A stretch of 64,000 nt of DNA, taken from NCBI GenBank assembly GCA_013365365.1, contig JABVXU010000053.1, forward strand, positions 124,001 through 188,000, given 5' to 3'. This stretch comes from Cruorifilaria tuberocauda (taxonomy: Eukaryota; Nematoda; Chromadorea; Rhabditida; Onchocercidae). Both the position numbers and the translations under genes were made by a program. The notes beneath the pieces were generated by a model. It was not told the DNA's origin, did not search any database, and saw nothing but the letters and a program-made list of their open reading frames with translations. Positions 25,963 to 37,700 of this stretch are shown here, piece after piece (positions within the stretch are counted from its first letter, which is position 1; the number at the start of each line of letters is the position of its first letter).

Positions 25963-28900
25963 TTACATTCGAAAATCTTTCCCATCACGGCCTCCAGCAA
26001 ACGCCAATTTCACGATATATGGCGCTTTTCCAACTGCAACATTTTTCATAGTAATTCGATAAAAAAACGGAAGTTGTCACATAGTAATCGATTTAGTGAA
26101 ATGAAAAATCATCTACCATTTTGAATGAAATATACAATAATTTAGTGAACTTCAATAAATAAAAAACTTTTTCGTCCTCCATATCGATGGCAGGGCAGAA
26201 AGATTTGTACTGAAATCAGTTTCTTTTAGAAATACTTTAAAATCAATAAAAGTCATAGAAATATGAAAAAAAAACTTACCAGGGCTCTCAACTGGTGTAT
26301 GATTAGCTAACATGAGCGCTTCCGTTGCGCGTTCCGTGTTAGAAAACTCACAAATTCCAGCTGAACTACGTTCCGAACGTTGCGGAAAAATGACCACTTT
26401 GTCTGGTGTTATAGCTCCCTTGTCGACAAACAGCTAAAATAGGATTTTCACAAATCGATGCTATTCATATGATCGTTATTCATTTTTCAAGTATAACATT
26501 AATCAGGGATGTTTTATCGTAAACTGGGATGTATGTATGTTAACTATTCCACCCCAATACGTATGCTTGAGGAAAGGGAAGCAAACGTTCAGTGGTGCTA
26601 TATCTAGACTCAAAAATATACGTCTTTGAGCTTCTCTTCTGTCATTGTTACAGGAGCATTGTACCAGTGCAATACGTGCGTTGGTTTCACAATTCGATTT
26701 CGTGCCGCCAATTCGGGTGTCGTATAACGTTGATTGCGGCTATTCGTATAATCCCTGTAAATTGATAGGATCAATTTGTGATCACGAAAGCAGTTAATTT
26801 TGTTAAGAGTTAGTTTAGCCGTTATGTCAATTTGTTCTTTACCTGTATGAAGGTGTTCCATCTGGCAATATGAATGGATCACGTATTTCATGCAAAATTT
26901 GCTGTTTTGATGGCCTAAGGGCAAGTTTGCTACCGAAAATCATGGTACCATGCAGATTATCGATTGTTGTGTAGACTTGACGTACACTACCCATTTGGGC
27001 CATTGCCGTATCTGTCTTTGACTTCATAAATTTGATCTAAAAGAACTAAAAATTAAAGGTCTTCTGGCAGAATGGAATATGGACTATTTCCCGTCGTTTC
27101 TACTGAATCAAAAATGATAAGGAAAATTCGATAAATAGAAAAGGAAATTTGCGGCAGTCCTTTTTCAAAAACAATGAAATCAGAAAACACACGAATACCT
27201 TGTTGCAGTTACCATACAGACACAAGAGATTAAATAATTTGTCGCAGTTGAAATTATCTTGATCAATGCCATAAATCATCATGACAGGACCATCACCATT
27301 GTAATAGTCGCGTTCATCTTCATAGAGACCGGCTGCACTTCCTGCTAGATAAGTTCTTACATAATGCATTATTTCAAACTTAAACATCAAAGTATTTGAA
27401 TCCAACCAGAATCCAGAAAACAGCCACAACAACCTCAGTACATAACAGTTTAAATAATCAGAATAATGAGCACCTTTTTTCATCAAATTTTTTAGGAATG
27501 TGAAAAATTTATCGGTGGAAAAGCAACACACTAGCAGCTAAGGATAAATTGAAGCACAATCGAATGATGACTCCGCTCTATCATTATTACAGCAAATGCA
27601 TCAAGTATTAATAGTATCAGTTCTATTCAAATTAAAGAGAAATAGTTGTTGAATCCATAAAAGTTAGTCTGTTATTTGCAAAGGAATTTTGCAAGTTGTT
27701 TGGAACAAAATCCTTTGAGGATTTTGGTAACTAATCCCTTTGAGATCGAAATGCTTCAGAATTTCAAATTTTAAAATCCTTTAGTCCCGTAACTTTCAAA
27801 TACCATGCTACCAATTCATAATTTTATAAATTACAATGTTATCCACTATAATAAAATTAAATATAACCTCTTCCACGTGCATATCCTCCTCGACTATAGC
27901 CACCATCGCCACGACCAAATCCACCTCGTCCGCCTCCCCTGCTATAATATCCATCACCACGAGAATAGCCATCTCCTCTTCCATATCCTTCAGTTCTCCC
28001 ATATCCACCATCGTATTCATCATAATTACCACGACCTCTACCATAACCAGTACCGTAGCGATCATCATGATAACCATAGTCTCCAGGTGGACCACCACGA
28101 CCTCGTCCACCGTATCCACCTACAAATAATATTTTCATACTATCCAAACAAAAAACTAATGTATAATTAAGCTACTAGTATTAAAAAAATTTGCATTTTC
28201 AATACTTGCACTGCTTCTTACGCCACAAAGTACCATTACATACCGTAATTTGGAGGTCCACGTGGTCCAGGCGCTGAAAAGAGGGAAAGAGAAACATTGC
28301 AGCATTAAACGAATCATTAAAACAATATTAAATAACAGTTTTTTGTATGAGATGGAAAAAATACAATAAGTAATAGAAAAAATTACGTCCTCCACGTGGT
28401 CCTGCATCATTCAGCAACGTTTTTCGAGGTTCCTCCGTGTACTCTGAAATGTCATCCCAAAAATAAATTATAACATACAGAGAATATAATATCATACGTG
28501 TCTTGTAACCAAAACCAAAAAAAAAAAAAAAGAAAAAAATACAACGCCGACCTTTGCAGCCTTGTATGAAATGAAAAGAAAGATGCAGAAGACTTCAGCG
28601 GCTCATCCACCAACCAGACCAATGCAACATAAGAGTATCAACGAACCTTATCCAGGTAATACATAAACTTAAGTCTGTGGACCAGCACCACTGCTGCATA
28701 ATTTCTTCCACACCGCAAGCTCTTTTGCGGCAGAAACCTGCAGAAAAAGGGATGCGTTCACGTTAAAGGCCAATAATTAAGAAGCTCGGTGATAAGCCCT
28801 CACAATAGTTCTCGTAGTTTCTTCGTCCTTATATCCCTTCCTTTCTGTGTATATATTCTTTGTATGCAATGCATTCCAATGGTGTAGGCCATTAAATATC

Positions 28901-30788
28901 CAGTTGCGTGCCACCAATCCTATTAACCTGTTTTACCTCTTCGCTTACTTTTTCTCTTTACGACGATCAATGATAATTGCATGATAGCTGTATTGCAGTA
29001 ATGGTAATATGGAGAAATATTTGTTTTCCTCAATTTCCCAATATGATGCCACATTTTTTCATATTTGTGATGCTGCATCAGCTGCACTTAAGTTCGCAAT
29101 CGTTATTTTTACCTGCTGTTTTAACTGTTTTCTGCACCAACTCAGAAAATATGTCTTCTATGGTGAATCTCTTATGTTGCTGCTGATGATGATATTGATG
29201 ATGCTGGTGATAGTGATGGTCATAGATGGTGGTGATCATGGTGCTGGTAATAATGATGATGATGATGATGATACTGATGACGGTTGAGGAATGTAACACA
29301 TCAGATTATCTGCGATCTTTTCATGTTGGTATTGTTATATGTGTTGATGGTAGGTAAAATTTGTTGCTGATTTCCCGACCGTCGATCCACTCATAGTGAC
29401 GGTCAGTGTAGTTTGTATAGATTTAACTTTCATGCTATGCTCTGTAACTTTGCAATCACCTGCAAAAAATTCTATGTCAACCTATAACCAATAAGTTCTT
29501 AATAAACAACCTGACTGTGGCGCCTTTGTGTAATCCCATTGGTCCATGTCATTTCGAGTAACCTTCACATGCTCCGGCTGCAAATGATTCGGTGACAATG
29601 ACATAAATTATATCACATTTACTATATTTATTTATATGCAAGGCCACAAATAATGTCTCACATTCTTTCTCACGGTAATCAAACAATACTGAGGCTTCTA
29701 GGCAGTCTTTAAAACTGGGAACTGCTGTTTTCTCAGAAAGTTCAAATTTGATAATATATCATGAAAGATTACAACTTTTAAAAACTAGCATCATATGAAT
29801 CATACAAATAACCTTAGCAAATTCGACTTTGAGCGTACAACATCCAGAATATATATCAGCTCCATTCATTGCATGTTTTGCCTTTTTCGCGATTTCCGCG
29901 CTTTCAAATTCAACCAATGCTTGCAACATCGTACGACGTATCATAGCGATACGCTTCACAAAACCATGAGGCTCACATATCTGTAACAGACTATTCTTCC
30001 ATCTACTCTGCCAGAATGATGAAAAATATATAACTGACTCTCGCTTGCGCTACAATGAAGACTTAATTTACAAATGATACTGCAATTGAGTCCTGACTTA
30101 CAAGTGAGGAAGAGAAGTCATTTTTATCACAGCATGTAGAATAATTGGAAATGATAAACGAAATGATCGGACGCTCGGAACATTAAACAACAAAAGAAAT
30201 ATAAGCGATACCTGGTGAATGACATCAACATTAATTGGATATTGAGCATTGTAGATGGTCAATATAAGCACGTGATTCAGTGTCTCCGATTCAAGTCCCA
30301 AGCGCTGGATCATTTTAGATGTAGAATAATTGAATAGAGCAGCTTGTCCAGCAACGTAAATCTGATTCGTTTGCGCATACACGACACATGAACGCGCACC
30401 TTCCACTTCCTGGAAAAGTTATTATCACACTTCGATAACTACTGCTATGAAATATTCTGCTAATTATCTGCGGTTTATTTGTTTCACAAAGAAATCATTT
30501 TAATACCATTCCTTAAAACTACATGGAAAGACAAATTTATATTGCTGGACAAACCTCAAATTCTACCAATGCCATCCGTTTCCCAGGCATACAAGTAGCA
30601 TACGATATAGGACCAAAATGCGATAATGCTTCCAATAAATCAGCTTCAGTTGCTTTTGGACTTAAATTCCGGACGTGAACAACAATAGATGGATCTGGAT
30701 TAGTGGGATCTACATTGTCATCACGTCTGAAACGTTTTGTTGGTGGCACTTGTGATCCACTTTCGTCTTCCTTCACCTCTGTATCCAT
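25963..30788 (-). CDS. HNRNPL: hnRNP L homologue, four RRMs plus RGG/YG-rich linker, 12 exons
   Basis: Exons: 30788-30555, 30409-30212, 29980-29813, 29577-29511, 28443-28387, 28273-28244, 28119-27868, 27341-27199, 27036-26843, 26754-26622, 26433-26280, 26033-25963; 566 residues. hnRNP L binds CA-rich RNA and steers splicing. RRM1 lies at about 34-105 (SIVVHVRNLSPKATEADLLE), RRM2 at about 120-200 (NHVLILTIYN, GCCTLKVEFAK). The linker of about 85 residues is built of GYGRGD/SRGG units. RRM3 (PVMMIYGIDQDNFNCDKLFN, KFMKSKTDTAMAQM) and RRM4 (THVLHWYNAPVTMTEEKL, SERSSAGICEF) follow. Exons 5 and 6 are 57 and 30 nt, multiples of three. The sequence CTGCAG directly abuts the ATG, suggesting spliced-leader addition. 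A partial copy lies just upstream. Confidence 0.93.
27868..28119 (-). repeat. Gly/Arg/Tyr-rich low-complexity coding repeat in hnRNP L
   Basis: One exon of 84 codons with repeated units such as GYGRGD, GYSRGD, YYSRGG and GGFGRGD. Such RGG/YG tracts bind RNA and favour condensation (known for hnRNPs). The opposite strand stays open across it only as an antisense effect of the skewed codons. Confidence 0.85.
29170..29285. repeat. GAT/GGT trinucleotide-rich microsatellite
   Basis: Within hnRNP L intron 4, runs of GAT, GGT and ATGATG triplets, purest around 29250-29275. It lies in the segment missing from the duplicated copy. Confidence 0.8.
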
Positions 30789-30800
30789 CTGCAGATTATA
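30789..30800 (-). promoter_or_regulatory. Probable spliced-leader acceptor of hnRNP L
   Basis: Read on the - strand, TATAATCTGCAG ends exactly at the ATG, so a cis 5' UTR of zero bases is predicted. Nematode pre-mRNAs often receive a spliced leader at such a CAG. The motif is seen; trans-splicing is inferred. Confidence 0.5.
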
Positions 30801-31584
30801 TATGAAGTTATGAATTTACCATCTCATTTTTCGAAGTGCATAACAATACCTACGTATTTCCAACCAACAAAAACGGTCCCCTCCCCTCCTACCGATGACA
30901 ATTTCACACAGAAACCATCCCAAATTCCAGCCCAAAGATCTCAGAATGTAAATGTCGTCCAACCACATATTACTACAAGTCCAGTCCTCGGTTTACTTAT
31001 TCCAATTTTCCGATCTTTTCACACGATGATAGATATGACAGACCCTTGAAAGATGTCACAAAATTCCATTAACTATGTGAAATTTGTAATGATTCAAACG
31101 AGCAATTGTAAATTTATTGTATGATAACATACAAAATGATAACATTGACGATTACAGCATTATTAGCAGCACTATTTGACAATTATTCCTATTTATACCA
31201 GAATACGATTTTGCATATTCCATCGGTATATCCTATCTTTGGAGCCACACTTTAACTTTCCTGAGAATATTTCGTGAAATGTCATCGGTTACCAACAATA
31301 AATTATTATTTTCATTACATTTCAATCAATTTCACGCAATAATTTGTAGAAAATTGCGTACAAAAAAAGTTTGTAAATTGTATGATGCAAAATGAATCTT
31401 GATGGCTTCAACATTGAAGATATCATACAACTGATACTGCAAAAAAATCGAACATTTTATGAATGCAGAAGCTAAGAGCTAATCATTCTGTGAACAATGA
31501 ATCCATTGCTTGTATTTATAATTTTGCCGGATTTTTCCCAATGGTTCTTTCAGGCCATAAATATTCATTTCAACAACGGATGGC
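30801..31584. other. Upstream DNA of hnRNP L, downstream of the chimeric gene
   Basis: About 0.8 kb. Up to about 31290 it is the source of the duplicated upstream tract; beyond that lies the 3' UTR of the chimeric gene. A second frame of the chimeric last exon stays open from 31631 to near 31480, but nothing supports its use. Confidence 0.5.
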
Positions 31585-34016
31585 TTACTGAATCCCACAT
31601 GACCATTTGTCATCAGATTTATCAGATGGCCCCTAGAAAATAAATACAGGAATTACTAAGTCTATAAAAATGTGAAAAAAAAGATGCAAAAGTTATTCTG
31701 ATTAGATTTTTCATTTAAATTAAAATTTAAACTAAAATCACGAATGACTTTTTCGGTGCTAGGGACGGTTTGATCAAGTATTTCACAGATGTGAGATTAA
31801 AAAGATTAGAAAATAAGCCAAGTATACCATATTACTGGGATATGTTGGTGATCCAAAACTGCTCGATGGTACTGCATTTGATCCTGTTCCTCCGATCATA
31901 CTATTACCAGATGGACTCTACAAATATACAGAAAATTGCGCATATATTTTTCATTTACAAATATGCCATATCATTTAGCATTAGTCTTACCACTGCATCG
32001 TCTATTTTCCATGAAGATTTCCTTTCATCTTTCATTAAGTATGTTTCTTTCTTATTTAATTCCTATTCAATTGTGCTGGAAGAATTTCTTTATGATTTCT
32101 TACTTTTGTATTTTTATTGCTATCGAATTGATTATATCTTTTACAGCTAACTAACGTAAAAATGCAATTTTGTTTTTATTATTTCAGTAATCAATTAAGT
32201 TAATTTTTACAAGGTAAGCCTGTTTTTCATTTAATAATAGAAAGTACCTTAATTTCAGGTTCACTTGCCTCGTTAGGTAATCTGGGATCGCCTGCTCCGC
32301 TTCCTTTGCTTACTTTTTCAAGTAATATATCGTAATCAGCCTCGCCAGATATTTCAGGCTTTTCAGGATCATCACTTACACCATCTTCCTCATCCATTTC
32401 TGATGTATCTCTCTCTATACTCTCTATACGGCTGTTGCATTGCTCTTTGGTTTTTCCTAGATTTATTACTGATGTTTCAACGTAATCTGAAAGTCATTTT
32501 CCATCATCAATATATGATACACAGATCAGATTTTCTCTATCACAATAGTCAAAAGATCTATAAAGTGTACAATATCATGTCAAAAGTTATTCGTAGAAAG
32601 ATGCAGAAGATACTCATCTAAAACCAGATCCGAGTAACATTCCAACAATGCGACATAATAACATCAGCAAACCTTATCTAGATAATACATAAACCTAAGC
32701 TTGTAAGCCAGCACTATGTAGGATAATTTCATGGAAAAAAAATCGGTTGCTGTTCTCCCGACTGTGGATCCAATCAGAATAGTTTGTATGGATTTAACTT
32801 TCATACTATATCTTGAAACTTTACAATTCAATCCTATAACCAATAATATTCTTAACAAACAACCTAACTCTGGCATCCTTGTGTAATCCCATTGGTTAAT
32901 GTCATTTCGAGTAACTTTCACATGTTGCGGCTGCAAATGATTCAGTGACAGTGACATAAGTTGTACCATGTTACTATATCTATTTATATACAAAGCCACA
33001 AATAACGTCTATTAAAAAGAATTAATGATTGATTCTAGCATCATACGAATTACATAAATAACCTTAGCAAATTCGATTTTGAGCGTACAACATCCAGAGA
33101 ATATATTAGTCCAATTCATCTCATATTTTGCCTTCTTCGCGCTTTCCACACTTTGGAATTCAACCAATGCTCGCAATACCGAACGACTTGAACGTGTCAG
33201 AGCAATACGTTTCACATAACCATGAGGCTTACATATCTGTAACATGCAGCAAGACCGAATTCTTCCATATACTCTATTAGAATGATAAAAAATATATAAC
33301 TGAGTCTCGCTTGCGCTATAATGAAGTCCTGATTTACAAGTGATACTGTAATCATGTCTTGATTTACAAGTGATGAAGAGAAGCCATTCACTTTTGTCAC
33401 AACATCAGAATAGTTGGGTAGACATTATAAACGAAATGGTAGGAAGTCCAAAACATACTGAACCGAAAAGGAATATAAACAATACCTGGTGGATAACATC
33501 AACGGTAAGAGGGTATGGAACATTGTAAACGGTTAATATAAGCACATGATTCGGTTTTGCCGATTCAAGCCCCAATCGCTGGATCATTTTAGATGTAGAA
33601 TAATTGAATAGAGCAGCTTGTCCAGCAACATAAATTGGATTCGTTTGCGCATACACGACACATGATCGTGCACCTTCTATTTCCTAAAAATGTTATTATC
33701 ACACTTCGATAATTATTGCTATGAGACATTCTCCAAATATTCACGTTTAGAAATGTCTCATAGCAATAATTTTCCCTCAAAACTACACATGAAAATAAAA
33801 TAGTGGAAATAGTATATCAACCTCAAATTCCACCCGTGCCATCCCTTCTCCACGCACAAGATCAATGTACGATACGAGACCGAAATGCGATAATGCTTCC
33901 AATAAATCAGCTTCAGTTGCTTTTGGACTTAAATTCCGGACGTGAACAACAATAGATGGATCTGAATTAGTCGGATCTACATTGTCATCACATCCAGAAC
34001 GTTGCGATTGTGACAT
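31585..34016 (-). CDS. Chimeric hnRNP L paralogue: RRM1-RRM2 plus acidic Ser/Gly tail, 7 exons
   Basis: Exons: 34016-33822, 33683-33486, 33236-33063, 32930-32864 (copies of hnRNP L exons 1-4), then 32456-32248, 31917-31828 and 31632-31585. They join in phase to 326 residues. RRM1 (SIVVHVRNLSPKATEADLLE) and RRM2 are retained. Exon 2 has 56 of 66 residues identical to the parent by my count, and exon 3 is two codons longer. The Gly-rich linker, RRM3 and RRM4 are absent. The tail begins GKTKEQCNSRIESIERD, continues with an acidic run (MDEEDGVSDDPEKPE), a Ser/Gly/Pro exon (MIGGTGSNAVPSSSFGSP) and ends DKSDDKWSCGIQ. I do not recognise the tail. The parental ATG is deleted, so I start at the next in-frame ATG. 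It could be a functional two-RRM regulator or a decaying copy; the intact frames favour function. Confidence 0.65.
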
Positions 34017-34475
34017 TTTTGATCCACTCTCCTCTCTCACCTCTGCAGATTACATATATACTTATGAATCACCATTTAATTTTTCGAAGTATATAACAAC
34101 ACCTACGTATGTTCCAATCAACAAAAACGGTTCTCTCTCCTCCTGCCGATGATATTTCACCCAAAAACTGTTCCAAATCCCAGCCCAAGGATCTGCCGTG
34201 GCAAATCCTTCAAAGATATTACGAAATGCGATTAACTGTGCGAACTTTGCAATGATTCAAAAGAGCAATTATAAATTTATTGTGTGTAAGAAGGAATTAC
34301 AAAATGATAACACTGATGATTGCAGCATTATTATTAGCACTGACAATTATTCCTATTCATATCAGAATACAAGTTTACATATACGTTCCACAGGTGTATT
34401 CTATCTTTGGTTCAATTGTGGAGCCGAAATTCTAACTTTCCCGGGAATATTCCGTGAAATCTGATCATCGATTGC
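32595..34475 (-). repeat. Second copy of the hnRNP L tandem duplication
   Basis: Aligns in order with 28577-31290: intron 4 remnant, exons 4-1, start region and upstream DNA. It lacks most of intron 4 and the 10 bp holding the parental start codon. Boundaries are by eye. Confidence 0.8.
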
Positions 34476-34727
34476 TAGCACTTTCAGCAAATTCAATTCT
34501 TGTATATTCGCTGATTTATCACGCTGAAGATCGAAAATTAAAGGATGAATCCTTTAGCAAGCTGGAAACAAAGCAAAATTTCTCCTATCAGGAAGAGAGG
34601 AGAAATTTTGCCCCTTTCAAAATACTACTTGGATTAATCAGTTATCATGTAATAATTCTGAAATTCGTTTTCATTTCCGAATTCGATTACTCGGAAGTAA
34701 AAAAGTAACTTCGATAAAATGCGTAAT
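34017..34727. other. Spacer between the chimeric gene and NEMF
   Basis: About 0.7 kb. The part below about 34475 is duplicated hnRNP L upstream DNA; the rest is the NEMF 3' region with the hairpin listed next. No coding segment recognised. Confidence 0.5.
34573..34611. repeat. Perfect 14 bp inverted repeat, 11 bp loop
   Basis: Arms GCAAAATTTCTCCT (34573-34586) and AGGAGAAATTTTGC (34598-34611) are exact reverse complements. The hairpin lies about 117 bp beyond the NEMF stop codon, so it may be in its 3' UTR. Function unknown. Confidence 0.85.
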
Positions 34728-37700
34728 TCATTTTATATCCTGCACTATTTCATTTTCGAAACAGTTGCAGAGTTGAGGTTTAATTTTCTTTGACATATTT
34801 CCCGGAATTTGCAGATTTTTCTGCGTCTTATAAAGAAAATTAAATAGTAATGCCACCTGGAACAACGCTATTGCACTTTTAGCTGCTTTTCCTCTTTTTC
34901 CGGTCCCTGGAGTTAATTTCACTTTATATTTAAAACTGTGCATCGTTTGGTACGGTGCCACAACCGCCAAAGCAAACAAAAGAATATCTCCATCCAACGG
35001 CCGCCATGTTAACGAGTTCAACATTTTCGTTTCTTCGGCATCCATTATTGCCATGTCTCCTTCCAGCAGCTCATCATCTTCCTCCTAAAGATAAAATGCC
35101 TATCCTTAAAATTAACAACAAATTCATAAAAGGCTATCTGGATAAATCTACGCTGGTTCGAAGAGTAAATTTTATTCAACAACTTTGGCCGTATACTTTC
35201 TCCTTTTGCAACTAGCGGAATTTACAGTTACGATTTTTACTAGACTCCATCAATTTGAACTAAACAATCTCGTCTTCCACAATTTCATTCTATTATCACA
35301 AAAATAGTTCGCAATGAATATTTGCTACTACTGCTATTATATGAAAAGAAATTTTTAATGGATTAACGTCATACTTCGTTAGGTTTTGCTGAAGACTTAG
35401 TTTTCTTCTCAGTCGTAGATGCATTCCTTTCATGTTCTAACTGACCCAGTGTTTTGCTCACTTGGACATCCTTCTTTTCCACTTTCTCCAAAGACTTCTC
35501 ATTTATGTCTTTTTCTGCAAAGAAATCCATCAGTCATACAACAATAAACTTTATAACAACCTGCATAATACCATTGTATAAAATGTACTTTATCGGAATT
35601 GCTATGACAGTAATGATTGCATAAATGTTCTCAGAAAGAAAATAGGGGATTAGCCACAAAAACAGATGCTTGAATACACTTGAGAAATGGTTAACCTGGA
35701 TCTTTGAAATAATAGACCAATTAGTAAGTTTAATATTCCATATAAAACAATCACGTTATAAGGATTAATATGCTACCAATTCATATTAGAACACTTGTTA
35801 AGGTTATTTCCACCACAAAAACTGGATTTAAACTCACGTTTCTAAGAAAAGCAAAGCTAATGCCGATCAAAAAGTGGATTTTGCGAATTACAGATGAAGA
35901 AGAAAATTCTTTTGGTGTTACAAGTGTGACAAACAAACTTTCAAAATTCGTTGAATCCTTTGGCTTTGATGCTAGCAGCATCAACCTTAACTGACGTTCC
36001 TCATCATCCTGATCACCATATTTCTTTTTAATTTTATCCGCTTTATGTTTCTGCCGGCGAGTCATAGGACGCACTTTATTATTTTCGTTAAGTACATTTA
36101 TGTTCTGCGCTTTGTCACGCATATCACTTGCCGTCTTGATAACAGGTTTTCTTTGCACTGAAGAGCCAAATTGAATAACGGTGTAACTGTCATCCTCACT
36201 CGCATTTTTTCCTTTACCAATAATACTTTGCAGGTTAACCTAAACATCGTTCTTATTATTATTAAGAATCATTTTCCTATACAAAAAACTGGTTCTAGTA
36301 ATCAGTAACCATGACTTTTATGAAGTTCCACTTTACTAAGATTTCTAAAGAAGCAAAATATTGCTTGATTGAATACAAAATCAGAGAGAACAAAACTATA
36401 CGATAATTTTAATCCTCTCTTACTTCTCAATTTTATACTCAGTTTTCAAAGCCTTTATAAATATTAAAGGTGATAAACAGTGACGGTCTTAACTTCTGCC
36501 TTTTTTACTAAATTATTGAATGGTAAAAACAAAAACAATTAGAATGGAACAGTTAAAATAAAGAGGAGCATTTCTCAGCCGTTTCGGATCCAAAGCTTTA
36601 ATGCCAAAACTCTACCTGAACATCAGGAAAATCGTCAAGTTGTGTATCAGAATTCCCTTCTTCACTACCACTCAAGGAAATCTCATTATCTTTATCATCA
36701 TCTTGATTCACAGTATCATCCTCCGCTGCTGCCATGAAAGTAACTTTCCTTTCTTCTCTATGCCTTTCCAACGACTCTTCATCCAATTGAAACATTATTC
36801 CAAATCCCATTTGCAATTGACATGATGGTAGGTAATTCTTCTTACCGCGTATCATAAAGCTACCTGGTGTTAGATATTCACCTGTTGGTGCTGTTCTTGA
36901 AACCTGAAATACAAGTGACTGCACTTAAAGTCCTCTAATATAGCTTTCATCTCACTCCAGTCATTTTCAAGACAATATCCATAACAGATTACAGAGCTTC
37001 AGACAAACGATATGCTTCAGCACTGATACTGCGAAATAATGTTTTGATAATGATAATAAAACAAGTTACATTTGCTCCTACTTTTTAATCAGCTATTATC
37101 TTTTAACAAATGATTTCTACTGTTTTGAATATGCAGCAACTTAGATAATAATCATTAATACGCAACCTGATGCTGATGAACCCACCACGCTGAAGTCGTT
37201 ACTTTCGCTTCCCAAGCAGAGGAATAACAAATGGCCATAGTAGCAGCTTCATTCAGAGTTCGAGGTGGTATATCACCACCACCTAATTTATTGCGTATAA
37301 TAATAGATGATGCGCCTCGTGTATCTGCGTGCACATAAATATCACCTGGTCGAAGATACCTAAAATATTTGAAAATTGATTTAACTTCATAACAATTCAC
37401 CCTAAAAATGAGATAAAATAATCGCAAAATTCCAAATCTACCTCTTAACGAGCAGTTCATTTTGCTGTGCGTCGCGACCACCAATCACCAAATAATTTTC
37501 GGAACTGACAAACCAGAAAAACTTTTCAAACCACATGACACGTCGCTTTTTCATAACTTCAGCTTTCATATGAACCTTGACATTGAGGAAATAAAAAAAA
37601 TAAGAGCAGAGGATGGAAAAGTTGAATGAGTCAAATTTTTCTGTGAGCCAATAACTTCTCATTTTTGCTCAGCCATTTAACAATATTAGTAACCTTTTTG

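Larger units (their letters stand above)
28577..31290 (-). repeat. Source copy of the hnRNP L tandem duplication
   Basis: This stretch (part of intron 4, exons 4-1, start region and about 0.5 kb upstream) aligns in order with 32595-34475. Shared landmarks include AGAAAGATGCAGAAG at 28577 and the upstream tract around 31100-31290. Intron 4 here carries about 600 bp (roughly 28720-29340) that the other copy lacks. Outer limits are by eye, within about 30 bp. Confidence 0.8.

Noticed and set aside
27805..28170. Long + strand frames rich in His or Ser opposite hnRNP L
   Set aside because: They are antisense shadows of the Gly/Arg/Tyr repeat exon. The - strand reading fits hnRNP L in phase on both sides.
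31470..31631. Second open frame over the last exon of the chimeric gene, about 50 codons
   Set aside because: It needs phase 1 entry, while the preceding exon ends in phase 0. The phase 0 reading gives a short charged end and a stop.
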